In this document: positions 25,667 through 36,900 of the stretch, in pieces
Position numbering within the stretch: position 1 is the stretch's first letter
Layout of the letters: each line of letters opens with the position of its first letter
NCBI GenBank assembly: GCA_905116865.2
Contig: CAJHNH020000700.1
Location: forward strand, 194,501-258,500
Direction: 5' to 3'
Source: Candidula unifasciata
Lineage: Eukaryota; Mollusca; Gastropoda; Stylommatophora; Geomitridae
Length of the DNA: 64,000 bases
Made by a program: the position numbers and the translations under genes
The notes under the pieces: model-generated
Database searches by the model: none
The model's input: the letters and a program-made list of their open reading frames with translations, nothing else
What the model was told of the DNA's origin: nothing

Positions 25667-28544
25667 ACCTCTTTCCCAACTTTGAGATGCAGGCTAGTAA
25701 ATGAATAATACCATCTTCGTCCCTATTTTATGTTATCAGTGCCAAAAGTGAACAATAAATAGAGCTCTAGAACAGAAAATAACTACATGAGAAATGTGCT
25801 GTCTCCACAAGGTCACTAACAACACAAGAGACCTGGTTGCGAATACTAGCATTAGAAAAAAGTTGCAATAAGACCATGTCTGGTTTACACTGACAAAGAA
25901 TGAAATGGTTCAGCCATCTAGTAAGAATGCAGCCAGACGAAACTGCATATAAGACTTTTCCAGCAGAACTGGGAGGAAGGCAAGGGGAAGACTAAGGAAG
26001 AGAAGGATAAATAGTGCTGCTGAAACCTACAAAAAGATGAATACATTTTTCACCCAAGCCACCGAGAAGTGCAAGACATACAGAAAACGATGACCCTGGG
26101 CTACGACCTGCTATCAGTGAGACAACAAAGAAAGAAGTACAAAGCAACACGCCCTACAGTCATTTCCTGTTCCAAAGATAATATAATGTTTCCAATATCT
26201 TCTATCACAAATAGTTTTAACTACTTTTGCATGTTTTGAATCCCCTCAGACTGAAGTATTTTCAGCTTTTAAGTGTAACCCCTTGGAAAGAAGGAGTTAA
26301 CAAATTCTGAGGACACAATAATAATAATAGTATAGCAAGAGTGCCCTTACACTGGAACCCACTAGGCCAAAGAAATAAAAGGATACCAAAAGCACAATGA
26401 AGCACTTACTTTTAAGTTTGAACGATGATAGATAGTAGAAGAAGTAAATCAATTACCTTGGATTTTCATCTACTAGAATTTTCACACAGTTCATGTCTCC
26501 ACCTACAACAGCAAAGTGCAAAGGAAGAGCTCCTTCGTTACTTCTTATTGATGCATCTGCACTGGCTTCATCCAACAGCCACTGTAATTAACAATCATTC
26601 CACATGTAAACTTGCTACTTCATTTAACTTCACATGGAACTGTATCCTCACTATGACAGCCCAAGTTCAACCTTGATCCTCAGCAGTGACTATTTTTAAA
26701 AAAAGGAAAAGGTGAAGAAACTTTGGTTTCTCAATCATCTTGAAAGCTACATGGTGTTTGCACAGCTACCAGCAGGCGTCAATCAAGCCTGAGAGGTCAA
26801 ACGATAGAGAACATACTAAGAAAGACAATTTGATCCTTTAGGTTAGGGTTCTTTCCATCTTTACGTTCACCGGCTGCAAACACCAGTAGAAAGTCCTGAT
26901 TGATATCCACTACTAGAACTTGGTCCTTATCCAGAATTTGAGTTTTGGGTGTTTTCTGAAAAGAGGGGGGGGGGGTGTGGGGTGGGTGAAGGGCAGTAGG
27001 CCTGTTCTTTGTTCTCCAAAATGGAGCCCAGCAACCTACATGGGAAATGGTGGGGATGAAGTGTGAGGTAGTACTAGAGTCTTTCTCCACAGATCTCCTT
27101 CCAACCTGGCATTTCTTCCGCGGAAAGTTCCAATTTGTTCAGTTCTGGACTGTGCTCTAGTTCAAGAACTTCAGTTCTTGCACATTCATTTTACAGATCT
27201 GGCTCATTTGTGTGCAGACTGCTAGTTCCTTGACTCTCAGGCAAGCTGCACTCCCAAATCACAGGAAATGCCCTAATTAGTCACTTTTTACTGCATGTCT
27301 TTAGGAGGTTATGAGTCAAGTCTTGTTTCCCCCCAACAAGGTTCTGAAAACCTTGGTGAGCGGATACCAAGCATTTAAAGTGGATGAACTTCACTGCAGT
27401 ACTGCAGTGAATCTTATCCTATATTGTGTGCCCTTTCTTCCAGAGTATCTGGCCACCTGCTGATAGCATCACACAAAGCACACATTCAGTAGTTGTGACA
27501 ATCCCCAGGCATCTCCCACACATAAAAACTGTATTATTCTATTTAGTTAGGTAGATCTAATAATAAACCCATAGTCTTCAGTGTGTGAGGCAAGTAGCTT
27601 GCCTACTTCACTATGAAGATCCCTTCTCATAGCCCTGCAAAAAACTCAAGCCATGGAGGTGAAATGACATGATTCCCTCCCTTGAAAACTAAACCAAAAG
27701 TTTAAACAAATGCTTTCCTTCTTCTTCGTTTTCTCCCATGCCCGCTCTCAAACGGCAAATGACAAAATTGTTCATGACAGCTTCAAAACAATTAGATAAC
27801 TCATTTGGCTCAAGTCTTTTGTACAACAAAAATGACCTTGGCTCTCAGGTTGACCGAACCTAAATGGGTACCACCTGAAGTCCTAGGAGGTCAACATGAC
27901 CAGTGTAATATTGATCTCACCAACAAAGCAACTAACTGCCTATTTAAATATGAGTTTAGCATCATATCCTGGAATAAAAAGGGGCGTTTACTTGCTGTCT
28001 GTACAAGTTGTACCACAACCACATACCTTAGGCACAAGGAAGTCTTTCCTCCATACTCCATTTATTTAGTAATTGTCCAGGATTCCCCCAAAATGTTTTC
28101 AATTCAAGTATGTGTAACATAAAAGAATTCTTTTCTAGCCCAAATGAGACTATACTGTACACAAATAAGAGAAAGTGGGTGTGTACATACCTCGACCGTA
28201 AGAAAATGGCCATATCTCGCCGCTAAATGCAGAGCAGTAACACCAGAACCATCCAGGATATTCACGGCTACACCGCCTTCTTCCACCAACCACTTCACAA
28301 CAGCCGTATTCCCCCTGGCAGCGGCATCATGAAGAGCCGTAGCCCCAGTTTTTGTTCGAGCCAAGACAGAAAACCCCCGAGATTTAACTAAATACTCGAC
28401 GACGGCCACACTACCACCTCGGGCGGCGTAGTGTAAACAACAGGCCCCATTGCCATCAACATGCGATTCCTCAATATTTGCAAGTTTTGTTAGAGTGTTA
28501 ATATCTCCGATTTTACACGCCTGAAAAGCACTTTCCGCAACCAT
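22545..28544 (-). CDS. ESPN: Espin-like ankyrin-repeat gene, 5' part (exons 1-4)
   Basis: Exons read from high to low coordinate: 28544-28191, 26581-26457, 25186-25003, 22730-22545. All junctions are GT-AG and in frame, giving 283 codons with an open 3' end. The protein is a run of about eight ankyrin repeats with the usual TALH.AA..GH core. It aligns by eye end to end with residues 1 to about 280 of vertebrate espin, including ARNGATPAHDAS-like and DKDGATAMHFAA-like blocks. Espins bundle actin through C-terminal WH2 and actin-binding modules and use the ankyrin repeats to bind partners such as class III myosins. The C-terminal part is not recognised in the 22.5 kb to the left, so the gene is either cut by the window edge or has very long introns. 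ESPNL or another ankyrin paralogue is possible but less likely. Confidence 0.85.
22731..25002 (-). other. Espin-like intron 3
   Basis: Contains the 440-700 type repeat (23195-23370), a repeat V relative (23400-23590), an imperfect 163-bp tandem duplication (about 23880-24240), (GT)n at about 24314-24342 and, on the minus strand, a dispersed repeat at 24480-24630 that recurs on the plus strand at about 29985-30130. Confidence 0.6.
23880..24240. repeat. Imperfect tandem duplication, period 163 bp
   Basis: cacatagcagctac occurs at 23907 and 24070, each followed by gacaaaatgaaacaaaagag and an aagaggaaag end. Two diverged units are present. Confidence 0.75.
25003..25186 (-). CDS. ESPN: Espin-like exon 3 (ankyrin repeats 5-6)
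   Basis: This is 184 nt with phase 2 in and phase 0 out, acceptor TTTTTACAG, donor GTAAGT. It encodes VNMQMNNGAAPIYLASQAGH and SCLHAAAQQGHLDIVKWL, collinear with vertebrate [20 protein letters not shown] and TPLHAAAQMGH. Confidence 0.9.
25560..25667. repeat. (GA)n/(GATA-interrupted) microsatellite
   Basis: About 105 bp of GA with regular gata interruptions, in espin-like intron 2 just before the left arm of the inverted repeat. Confidence 0.95.
25696..26402 (+). repeat. Left arm of the 710-bp inverted repeat (LINE-derived)
   Basis: Reverse complement of 30592-31301 almost base for base. The plus strand reads like a LINE tail (HLVRMQPDETAYKTFPAEL, RQGED.., YKKMNTFFTQATEKCKTYRK). It lies within espin-like intron 2, ending 54 bp before the edge of exon 2. 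Confidence 0.92.
26457..26581 (-). CDS. ESPN: Espin-like exon 2 (ankyrin repeat 4)
   Basis: This is 125 nt with phase 0 in and phase 2 out, acceptor AATTACAG, donor GTAATT. It encodes WLLDEASADA, then GALPLHFAVVGGDMNCVKIL, the fourth repeat (vertebrate GALPIHYAAAKGD). Confidence 0.88.
26582..28190 (-). other. Espin-like intron 1
   Basis: Contains two forward repeat V pieces (26830-27060 and 27115-27370), a reverse tRNA-headed SINE piece near 27560-27630, and a family A SINE (27800-27955). No further exon seen. Confidence 0.6.
27800..27955 (+). mobile_element. tRNA-derived SINE, family A, partial
   Basis: Body words aaaaatgaccttggctctca, aaatgggtacc and a degraded tail. The head is eroded. 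Confidence 0.55.
28191..28544 (-). CDS. ESPN: Espin-like exon 1 (ankyrin repeats 1-3)
   Basis: This is 118 codons from the ATG at 28544 to donor GTATGT, phase 0 out. It contains CCLHYAARGGSVAVVEYLV, ATALHDAAARGNTAVVKWLV and TALHLAARYGH, three ankyrin repeats in espin order. The start has only a weak context but follows directly after the stop of an upstream ORF. No in-frame upstream ATG was seen. Confidence 0.88.
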
Positions 28545-28891
28545 TTTAATAACTTGTTCGAGCTATAGGTTTACTTTCTACTTTAAAACCATGTCCAATT
28601 CCATTTTTGTAAGCATTTAAAGTCACAGCTGATTTCTTGAACTCGTCTCTGGAGGACGACTGTTTCTTCATGAGGCAGGGAGCCATTGATGTTCTCTTCA
28701 TATTATAAATTAATTCCTAATTTTTATTCACAGCAATAGTAATCTAGGCTTTTCATGTATTTTTTATGTGTCCTATTATATTTTGTTCTATATGTTTCAA
28801 CCTATTTGTTACGAATTTTCATTAATTGTATGGTTATAATTGTAAAAGAGGGCTACTCCCCTTTTTTCGTCACTTCCTCTACCAAGGCAAC
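28545..28891. promoter_or_regulatory. Divergent promoter block between espin-like gene and DNAJC11
   Basis: These 347 bp separate the two start codons and must hold both 5' UTRs and at least the proximal promoters. The middle is AT-rich without a clear TATA box in a convincing place. The stretch just before the DNAJC11 ATG is pyrimidine-rich (CTTTTTTCGTCACTTCC), with a CTTCC core that could bind an ETS factor, as is common at housekeeping mitochondrial genes. The espin side is taken up by the upstream ORF. That it works in both directions is inferred from geometry only. Confidence 0.55.
28546..28701 (-). CDS. 51-codon upstream ORF of the espin-like gene
   Basis: An ATG at 28701 opens 51 codons (Met-Lys-Arg-Thr start, ending Ala-Arg-Thr-Ser-Tyr) and stops with TAA at 28548-28546, one base before the espin ATG (TAA-A-ATG). 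It is in a different frame from espin. The peptide is basic, rich in K, S and R, and looks less random than most intergenic ORFs, but I recognise no family. It could be an upstream ORF that controls espin translation by termination and re-initiation, a small independent protein, or chance. No splice model joins it to espin. Confidence 0.35.
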   Translation of the reverse strand: MKRTSMAPCLMKKQSSSRDEFKKSAVTLNAYKNGIGHGFKVESKPIARTSY

Positions 28892-28966
28892 ATGGCTGCG
28901 TCCTTGGAAGAAGACGATGAAATTTTAAAGAGCGACTTCTATGCACTTCTGAACGTTGATAGAAAG
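28892..28966 (+). CDS. DNAJC11: DNAJC11 exon 1 (start, J-domain helix I)
   Basis: This exon has 25 codons from the ATG to donor GTTATC and ends in phase 0. It encodes an acidic N-terminus followed by DFYALLNVDRK, the usual 'D-Y-Y-x-L-L-N-V' opening of a J domain. No in-frame ATG lies upstream before the frame closes. Confidence 0.93.
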
Positions 28967-31900
28967 GTTATCCTAGTTAAGATTTTGTTAAATGCAATCA
29001 TAATTTTATGCTTGATCAATAAAAGCATGTGTTTTTGAATGTAGCTTTAGCAGTTGCTGGTTTTTAAAGTTTACTTTGCAAATTCAAATACATTGCCGGG
29101 ACTTTTACTTTTATTTTAGTTGCAATGTAAATAAGTTGCGTCATATACTTTGAAGCTAATAAAATATGTGGGTGGAATTCTTCATCTTTTTTCTTGTGCA
29201 GTGCCATGTTCTTAATAGTTTATGCATAATCTCTTCTGTATTTTCATTTTATTAAGTGTACTTTTTTCTTATTGATCTGTTTTAATTTTTGAAAACATTT
29301 TCATTTTTAGCAGATCAGATGCTTGATTTTGCTGAGTCTGTCCAGATTATAAAATTAATCAATCAATATTAATAATAATATTATAGAAAGTTTTCTAACT
29401 TCTAATAAAAAAATGTTTTTCTTTGTGGCAAAATAAAATAAAATTGGGCTTTATGAGATTTTATGGTTAAATTTGGTTGTGACAAATAGAAACTTAACAA
29501 CATATATACCTTTACACAAATTACAGACATTAAATAACAGCTGTTAATAATGTTAATAATAATGATGATAATGAATAATAGGGGAAAGTTTGCAAACAAT
29601 TCTTCTACTTATTATTATTCCTTGTTTTCTTTCTTCTGTCACTTATTCCCTAATGGAACATAGGCATGCAACCAGCTCTTGCTATGTCGTCATCTTCAAC
29701 GTCCGTCCAAGTGATGTAAATGTCTTTTGCCTGTTAACACTAACAACATAGCTGTGATATTTGCACCTCTTTGGCCAAAACATCCATCTTCTTTTGGCAT
29801 TTTTAAAAATTTCATTTAGCCTTCCCAGTTACTTTCATGGGACATTTTTGGCCTTATATTTGTGGGGAAATTCTTCAAACCCTGAGCCGCACGTGTTGTC
29901 CCTAGAGAACCTATCAGAGGCAGCAGCCTGCTTGGTCATCCATCTTAATTTAGTGAGGAATTACAGCTTGGTCAAGTAAGTAAAGTTTACCTCACCAGGA
30001 CATCACATAGAGCGATAAACACGGTGACACAAAGTGCCACCACGCCTATGATTATCACCCATGGAGAGAGGCAGAGCATTCCCCACCATCCAAGGAAGCT
30101 ACCATAAATGCAGATATGGTACATGCCAGTCTGGTGCTTGGCTTAGCCAAAAACAATCATCATGTCCTGCAAATGACTGCTAAGGCCCGCATCCATATGT
30201 TGAGCATTCCAAAGTTGTTTGGCCACTTTTTGTAGCTTTTATTGGGAGCATGCACCAGGCTTGGCTTCCCTATGTGGTCATTACACTTCAATGAGTGTGG
30301 CCATTGGTAGTGGAGAATAAACCTTTTATTTCATAAAATAGCATTTTTGAGTCCTGGATATTTGAACTGTTAATGTCATACAGTAGGAGATTCGGTGGAT
30401 GGACACTTGATCCCGAACGACCGTAAAGTCTTGGTTCACAGTTGTTTGAACCAAGGTTTGTAATATGGTAGGACTGTCAGATGACGGACATGCCAAGTCA
30501 TCTTATCCTTTGCTAGTCAGATAGTCATTGCTGCTGAATGCAGCATACCACATGTTCTTCCGATCTTATTCACCGCTGTCTCTGATTTCCTCTTCATTGT
30601 GCTTTTGGTATCCTTTTATTTCTTTGGCCTAGTGGGTTCCAGTGTAAGGGCACTCTTGCTATACTATTATTATTATTGTGTCCTTCTCAGAATTTGTTAA
30701 CTCCTTCTTTCCAAGGGGTTACACTTAAAAGCTGAAAATACTTCGGTCTGAGGGGATTCAAAACATGCAAAAGTAGTTAAAACTATTTGTGATAGAAGAT
30801 ATTGGAAACATTATATTATCTTTGGAATAGGAAATGACTGTCGGGCGTGTTGCTTGGTACTTCTTTCTTTGTTGTCTCACTGATAGCAGGTCGTAGCCCA
30901 GGGTCATCGTTTTCTGTATGTCTTGCACTTCTTGGTGGCTTGGGTGAAAAATGTATTCATCTTTTTGTAGGTTTCAGCAGCACTATTTATCCTTCTCTTC
31001 CTTAGTCTTCCCCTTGCCTTCCTCCCAGTTCTGCTGGAAAAGTCTCATATGCAGTTTCGTCGGGCTGCATTCTTACTAGATGGCTGAACCATTTCATTCT
31101 TTGTCTGTGTAATCCAGACATGGTCTTATTGCAATTTTTTTCTAATGCTAGTATTCGCAACCAGGTCTCTTGTGTTGTTAGTGACCTTGTGGAGACAGCA
31201 CATTTCTCATGTAGTTATTTTCTGTTCTAGAGCTCTATTTATTGTTCACTTCTGGCACTGATAACATAAAATAGGGACGAAGATGGTATTATTCATTTAC
31301 TGTTTTGCTGAAAAGGAGACATTAAGGTGTCTAAGCAGTGAGGCTAACTGGTTGGCGACATCATTTGCCTTCTCTTTATGTATTTATTGGGAGTGACCTG
31401 ATCAGCATTGCTGTTTTTAATGAGACTAACTATCATAAGCTAATAGTAATGGTCATCACAGTTCAGCTTTCATAACAGATGGGCCACCCCATAGTTGCTC
31501 CATTCCTGTGCCGGCAAAAACTACAGAGAAAGTTTTTCACTGTCCCATGTATCAAAAAATTGATATAGACTGCGGTCTCAGCAAAACCAATAGCATAAAC
31601 ATGCAATAAATGCATATGCCAGCCAATGCAAACAGCCCAACACTAGAAAAGCAGCTTATCGTCAGCTGAAGCAACAGATCAGTAGTAATGAAATAGCAGC
31701 TCACAGTGCCACATCATGCACACAGCTCAGTAGCTGGGTGATGGAACTGTATAATTTCAGTCTACATATGGAGGAAAATGCAACAGCTAACTGTTGATAA
31801 AAGCAAAATCTCGCCACAACTTAAAAACAAACCTATCCTCCATATTGACCAGAATTATCATTCGCTAAACTGCCAAACTCTTGCCTTCTTCTCTTGTTCA

Positions 31901-33506
31901 CCTACCAGTGGAGCATGGCATCTTAAATAAATCACACCATGCACCATGTAGAATTGTTTATGAGTGATTGAAAAGATGTATAAGGGATGAGGTGACCGGT
32001 CTTACGCCAGCCTTCCTTTGTTGCCTCTTATGTCATGCTTGAAGGTCACCAGATTACACTTGTTTTCATCCCAATTGGGCCCTATTAACGTAAGTGGGTA
32101 ACTGCTACCTTTATGTTTAGCATGATGAGTTCACTACAGTGCCCGTATGGGCTGTATGTACAAACTGCAGAACATATCCTGCAAGACTATCCTTTGTTAG
32201 CTCATTGAGAAGGAAATAACTTGCCCACTGAGTTAATACAGTACTCACAGAGTTTATGGAACCAAAGAAGACCTCCAACTGACTATCACTTTTATCACAA
32301 AAAACTTTTCTTCTGGTGAAAATCAAGAAAGTGATCACAAAAAGAAGAAGTCCTCTTCTTAGTGTTCACCAGCTGTAAACTCCAACAGAAAGTTCTGGGT
32401 GTTCATCCATGTCTGGACTTCTACCTTGTTCTAGAACTTGAGTTGTGCATACAGATCCTTTTACAGATCTGACTTATTTATGTGCAGACTGTTGATTCCT
32501 TGCCTCAAATGCAGATGTACTTTGACTTTGAATGAAACATCCCTAATTAGTCAACTCTTATGACATGCATGGGGAAGGGGGGGGGGGGGATTTTGTCTGT
32601 TTTGTGCCCCACAAATGGGGAAGCATTTATTAATTTAGAACACCAACTACCTGTCAATAGAATGGTTTAAAACAGCTCCTGTTTGTTGTTAAAAAAAGTT
32701 AACAAACATGATTTGTATGATTTTATTCCAGGCTTCCATCGAAGAAATCAACAATGCATTTCGTCACCTAAGCAAAATCTACCATCCTGATAAACATGTT
32801 GATCCTAATAAAAAAAAGAAGGCGGAAGAAGTATTTAACAAACTAAGAAAAGCTCATGATGGTAAGTCGTAATTGGCCTAATCTTTTCCTGTGTTTTACC
32901 TGTACTGTTAACCTTTTCTTCCTGAGAAGCCACAAAGCTGACACTTCTGGTTGGGCCCAATTTCCCGTAAATGTCACTTTTTCGACTTGTCTGTAGTGAA
33001 CTGTTTACGAGAAACATAGTTAATGCTTTTGGCTGTTTTCACGCCTGCACAAATATTTAGGAGATCAGGATATGAATACATTAACTAAAGATAGCACTGA
33101 GGACAAAAAAGAATGAAGGGTTTCTTTTGAACCATATAGCTTTTTTTCCCCACATGCCTCAGTGATTGAGGTCACCTGATACATATCGGTTTTTTTTAGG
33201 CCTCAGGGAATGTATTCCTTATAATATTTGACATTGTTCATGTTTATTGATTTCCTTACTTCCTTCATGTCTCTCTATATATTTTGAAGGAAAGAATGCA
33301 GGTAAATAAATTAATGAGCGTATTAGTGATCTGTGTAAAATCATGTTTACTTTGTTTTAATCATTTTTGTCTGGAGTTTCAAAGGGTCAAGACTCATTGT
33401 TTTAATGTTCCTGGAGCTAGATTGTTAGCAGAATTGAAAGTGTACAGCCAAGATAGCTTCTTGGGGCAAGATGTCAGGATGCTGTCAACCCATTCTAGAC
33501 AGACTT

Positions 33507-33588
<82 letters not shown>

Positions 33589-33882
33589 CCATAATACCGA
33601 GCCTAAGGGTTAACATCTCATGGCTTCTGGGTACTAAAACAAACATATTTATATATATATATAAATATGTTTGTTTTAGTATCCAGAAGCCATGAGTTGT
33701 TAATCCTCAGGCTCGGTATTATGGATATTGCAACCTTTCGGCCTTGATTCCATTGTAAATACCTTAAATCTGGGAGAAATGTGGCTTTTCTGCCTACTCC
33801 CGAGAGTGAACCCGGACCACATGGAGTTCGTCACCCGGTCACCGCGCAATCCGGTTTAGCCAACTACGCTAGAGAGCTGGGT

Positions 33883-33935
<53 letters not shown>

Positions 33936-36900
33936 AAATTCACAGATATTTTAAAAGTTACCATGTGAAATGATTTTTTCTTTCTCCATAAGATTTCAAA
34001 ATAAACCCATCATATGTGTATTTTTATCCTACAGTGTTGAAAGACAAGACAAAGCGTACAGTATATGACATGTACGGGGAGAAAGGTTTGGAAGCTGGAG
34101 ATATGGAAGTAAGTTTGTTGATGACGACATCCAACTTTTCACCTAGAATAGTATTATTCACAACTGTTTCACTTATGATAGCATGTGTGGCTGCCAACAT
34201 ATTTTACATGATAACATTATTCACAACTGTTTCACTTGTGATAGCATGTGTGGCTGCCAACATATTTGACATGATAACATTATTCACAACTGTTTCACTT
34301 GTGATAGCATGTGTGGCTGCCAACATATTTGACATGATAACATTATTCACAACTGTTTCACTTGTGATAGCATGTGTGGCTGCCAACATATTTGACATGA
34401 TAACATTATTCACAACTGTTTCACTTGTGATAGCATGTGTGGGCTGCCAACATATTTGACATGATAACATTATTCACAACTGTTTCACTTGTGATAGCAT
34501 GTGTGGCTGCCAACATATTTGACATGATAACATTATTCACATCTGTTTCACTGGTGATAGCATGTGTGGCTGCCAACATATTTGACATGATAACATTATT
34601 CACAACTGTTTCACTTGTGATAGCATGTGTGGCTGCCAACATATTTGACATGATAACATTATTCACAACTATTTATCTTATCAGATTGGCTGGTTGTTTG
34701 GTTGCTGCTCTCTATAGAGCAAAGCTTATGCAGTATTGTAGATCCCATTATGATCCCTCTTTCAGCCTGTCTTGTTAACTCAAAGGAAAGGTAACAGCCA
34801 GTACACAAACCATGCTGGGGGGGGGGGGCGCATTAGCGAAGTCGATAGGAGACTCGCTTTCAAATCCAGCCGCAACTTGCAGCCCATGGCTGGTGTTCAA
34901 AACCGGGCGGTTCCCAGGGTTCACCCAGCCTCTAGGAAATGAGTACCAGAGTTAACACTCTGGGGTAAATGAAGAAACGTTGCTGTAGCTACAGAGTTGC
35001 GTGCGGAAGGCGACACAGGTGGACAGTTTTTATCAGCTGTCCGTATTGGTGGCGGAGCACTTATGGTTTACAATCGAGTGCAGTGACGCTGGTTCACATC
35101 TCCCGACTTTTCCTTTCCCTTTAAACCACTGCTCTGTCTGCCCACCTGCTGAAACTTCCTTCCTAGTCCAGCAGCCAACAAGACTAAGGACCTGGTCTGG
35201 CCTACCCTAACATTGTGTTTTAACTTTGCATTTCCTCTTTTTTGGATAAGTCTAGAATCCTACCTAATGTGCTCCTCCGCCTGAAGCCATTGGCACAGTG
35301 TTGGCTGTCAGGTTTGGTATGCGCCCAAAATTCAACATTAAGAGAGAATGGGTCATAACAGCTATTAGCATGCTGAAGCTCAATCATATATGACCAGAAG
35401 CTGACACTTCTAATAACATTGTTCATTACCAGCATGTCTTCCTTTTTCTTCTCCTCCTCCTTTGTCTTCTTCTTCTTATGCTAGTGCTTCTTCTTTTTCT
35501 TCTTATTGTTGACCGGGTGTAAACTACAGCAGAAAATTATTGTTGCTCATCCACTTCTTGCTTATATGCAGACTGTTGGTTCCTTGTCTCTCCGGCTGAT
35601 GGAATCCAGCTTTAAAAGGCACACCCTTAATTAGTCACCTTGTATGATATATTCTCGGACCCCCTCCCCCAAATGGGCACCAGAACCCACATAGGGAGCC
35701 AACATATCGCATATGATAGGATTGCTCATAACAAACGTTTTATATATAACATTAGTCACCACTATCATATCTCCCATTTTAACATTATCCACAGCCTAGG
35801 TCTCTCATGATAACATTATTCACACCCTACATGTCTGCCATGATAACATTATTCACACCCTACATGTCTGCCATGATATCATTATTCACCAGCTACATGT
35901 CTCCCATGTTAACATTGTCCACAACCTAGGTTTTTCATTGTAACATTAAGCATAGTCTACATGTCTCCCATGATAACACTATGCACAGTCTACTTGTCTC
36001 CAATTATAACATTATTCACAAACTACATGAGTCATATGGTAATGTTATTCACCACCTACAGGTCTCCCTTGATAACACTATCCACTACCAAATATCTTTT
36101 GATAATATTGAAATCCATATCTGTTCCTCCTATAACATTTTAATATCCAGCCTGTTACCCATTATATAATTGTTGACGCCATTTCCTCATGCATTGTGTC
36201 TGGTTCCTCTAGATTATTGCTCGGACAAAAACACCAACAGAAATTATTGCTGAGTATGAAAGGATTCAAAAAGAGAGAGAGGAGAGGCGACTCCAGCAAA
36301 GAACCAACCCACGGGTGAGTTTAGTACAGTAAAGTCTTGTCAGCACAAACTTAGTTAGGACAAACACTCACCAAACATGAACAAAATGGTTGTTGATCGC
36401 AGCAGAGATATTTTACACTACAGTGTTATTTGTCCCTCTGTTGGCACAGTTTATTATTTTTTTCTTTTCTAACACAAACTCTTGATTTTTCATTTGCTGT
36501 GGGCTTTTACTTATATAGTTGTGCCAAGATGCTGTTTTGGTTCTTGTTGGTTTTTAAGTAGCTGCACACACAATGATCTTATCAGAGTTCTTGAACATGC
36601 TTCAGAATATCACAACAGGCAGCCATGCTCTGAATGGATCAGCAGTGGTCAGAAGTTGCTTTTTTGTATGTAGATGGTTTCTTGCCTCTCAGGCAGATGC
36701 ACCCCAACTTCAGAGGAAATATCCCAGATTAGTCACCTCCTGTGACATGCTTGTTAGGATGCAGTGGGTCTGTTCTTTGGTTTTCTAAATTGAGCATTGG
36801 AATCCACACGGAGAATTAAAATAGACACACATGCATGCACACGCATACACCCACAGAGTGCGATTCTGGCACCATGTGGCATTGGTGTGAAAAGGGTCTA

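Noticed and set aside
34016..34778. Repeat proteins on both strands
   Set aside because: The 63-bp tandem unit is a multiple of three, so it stays open. Only the first 93 bp overlap DNAJC11 exon 3.
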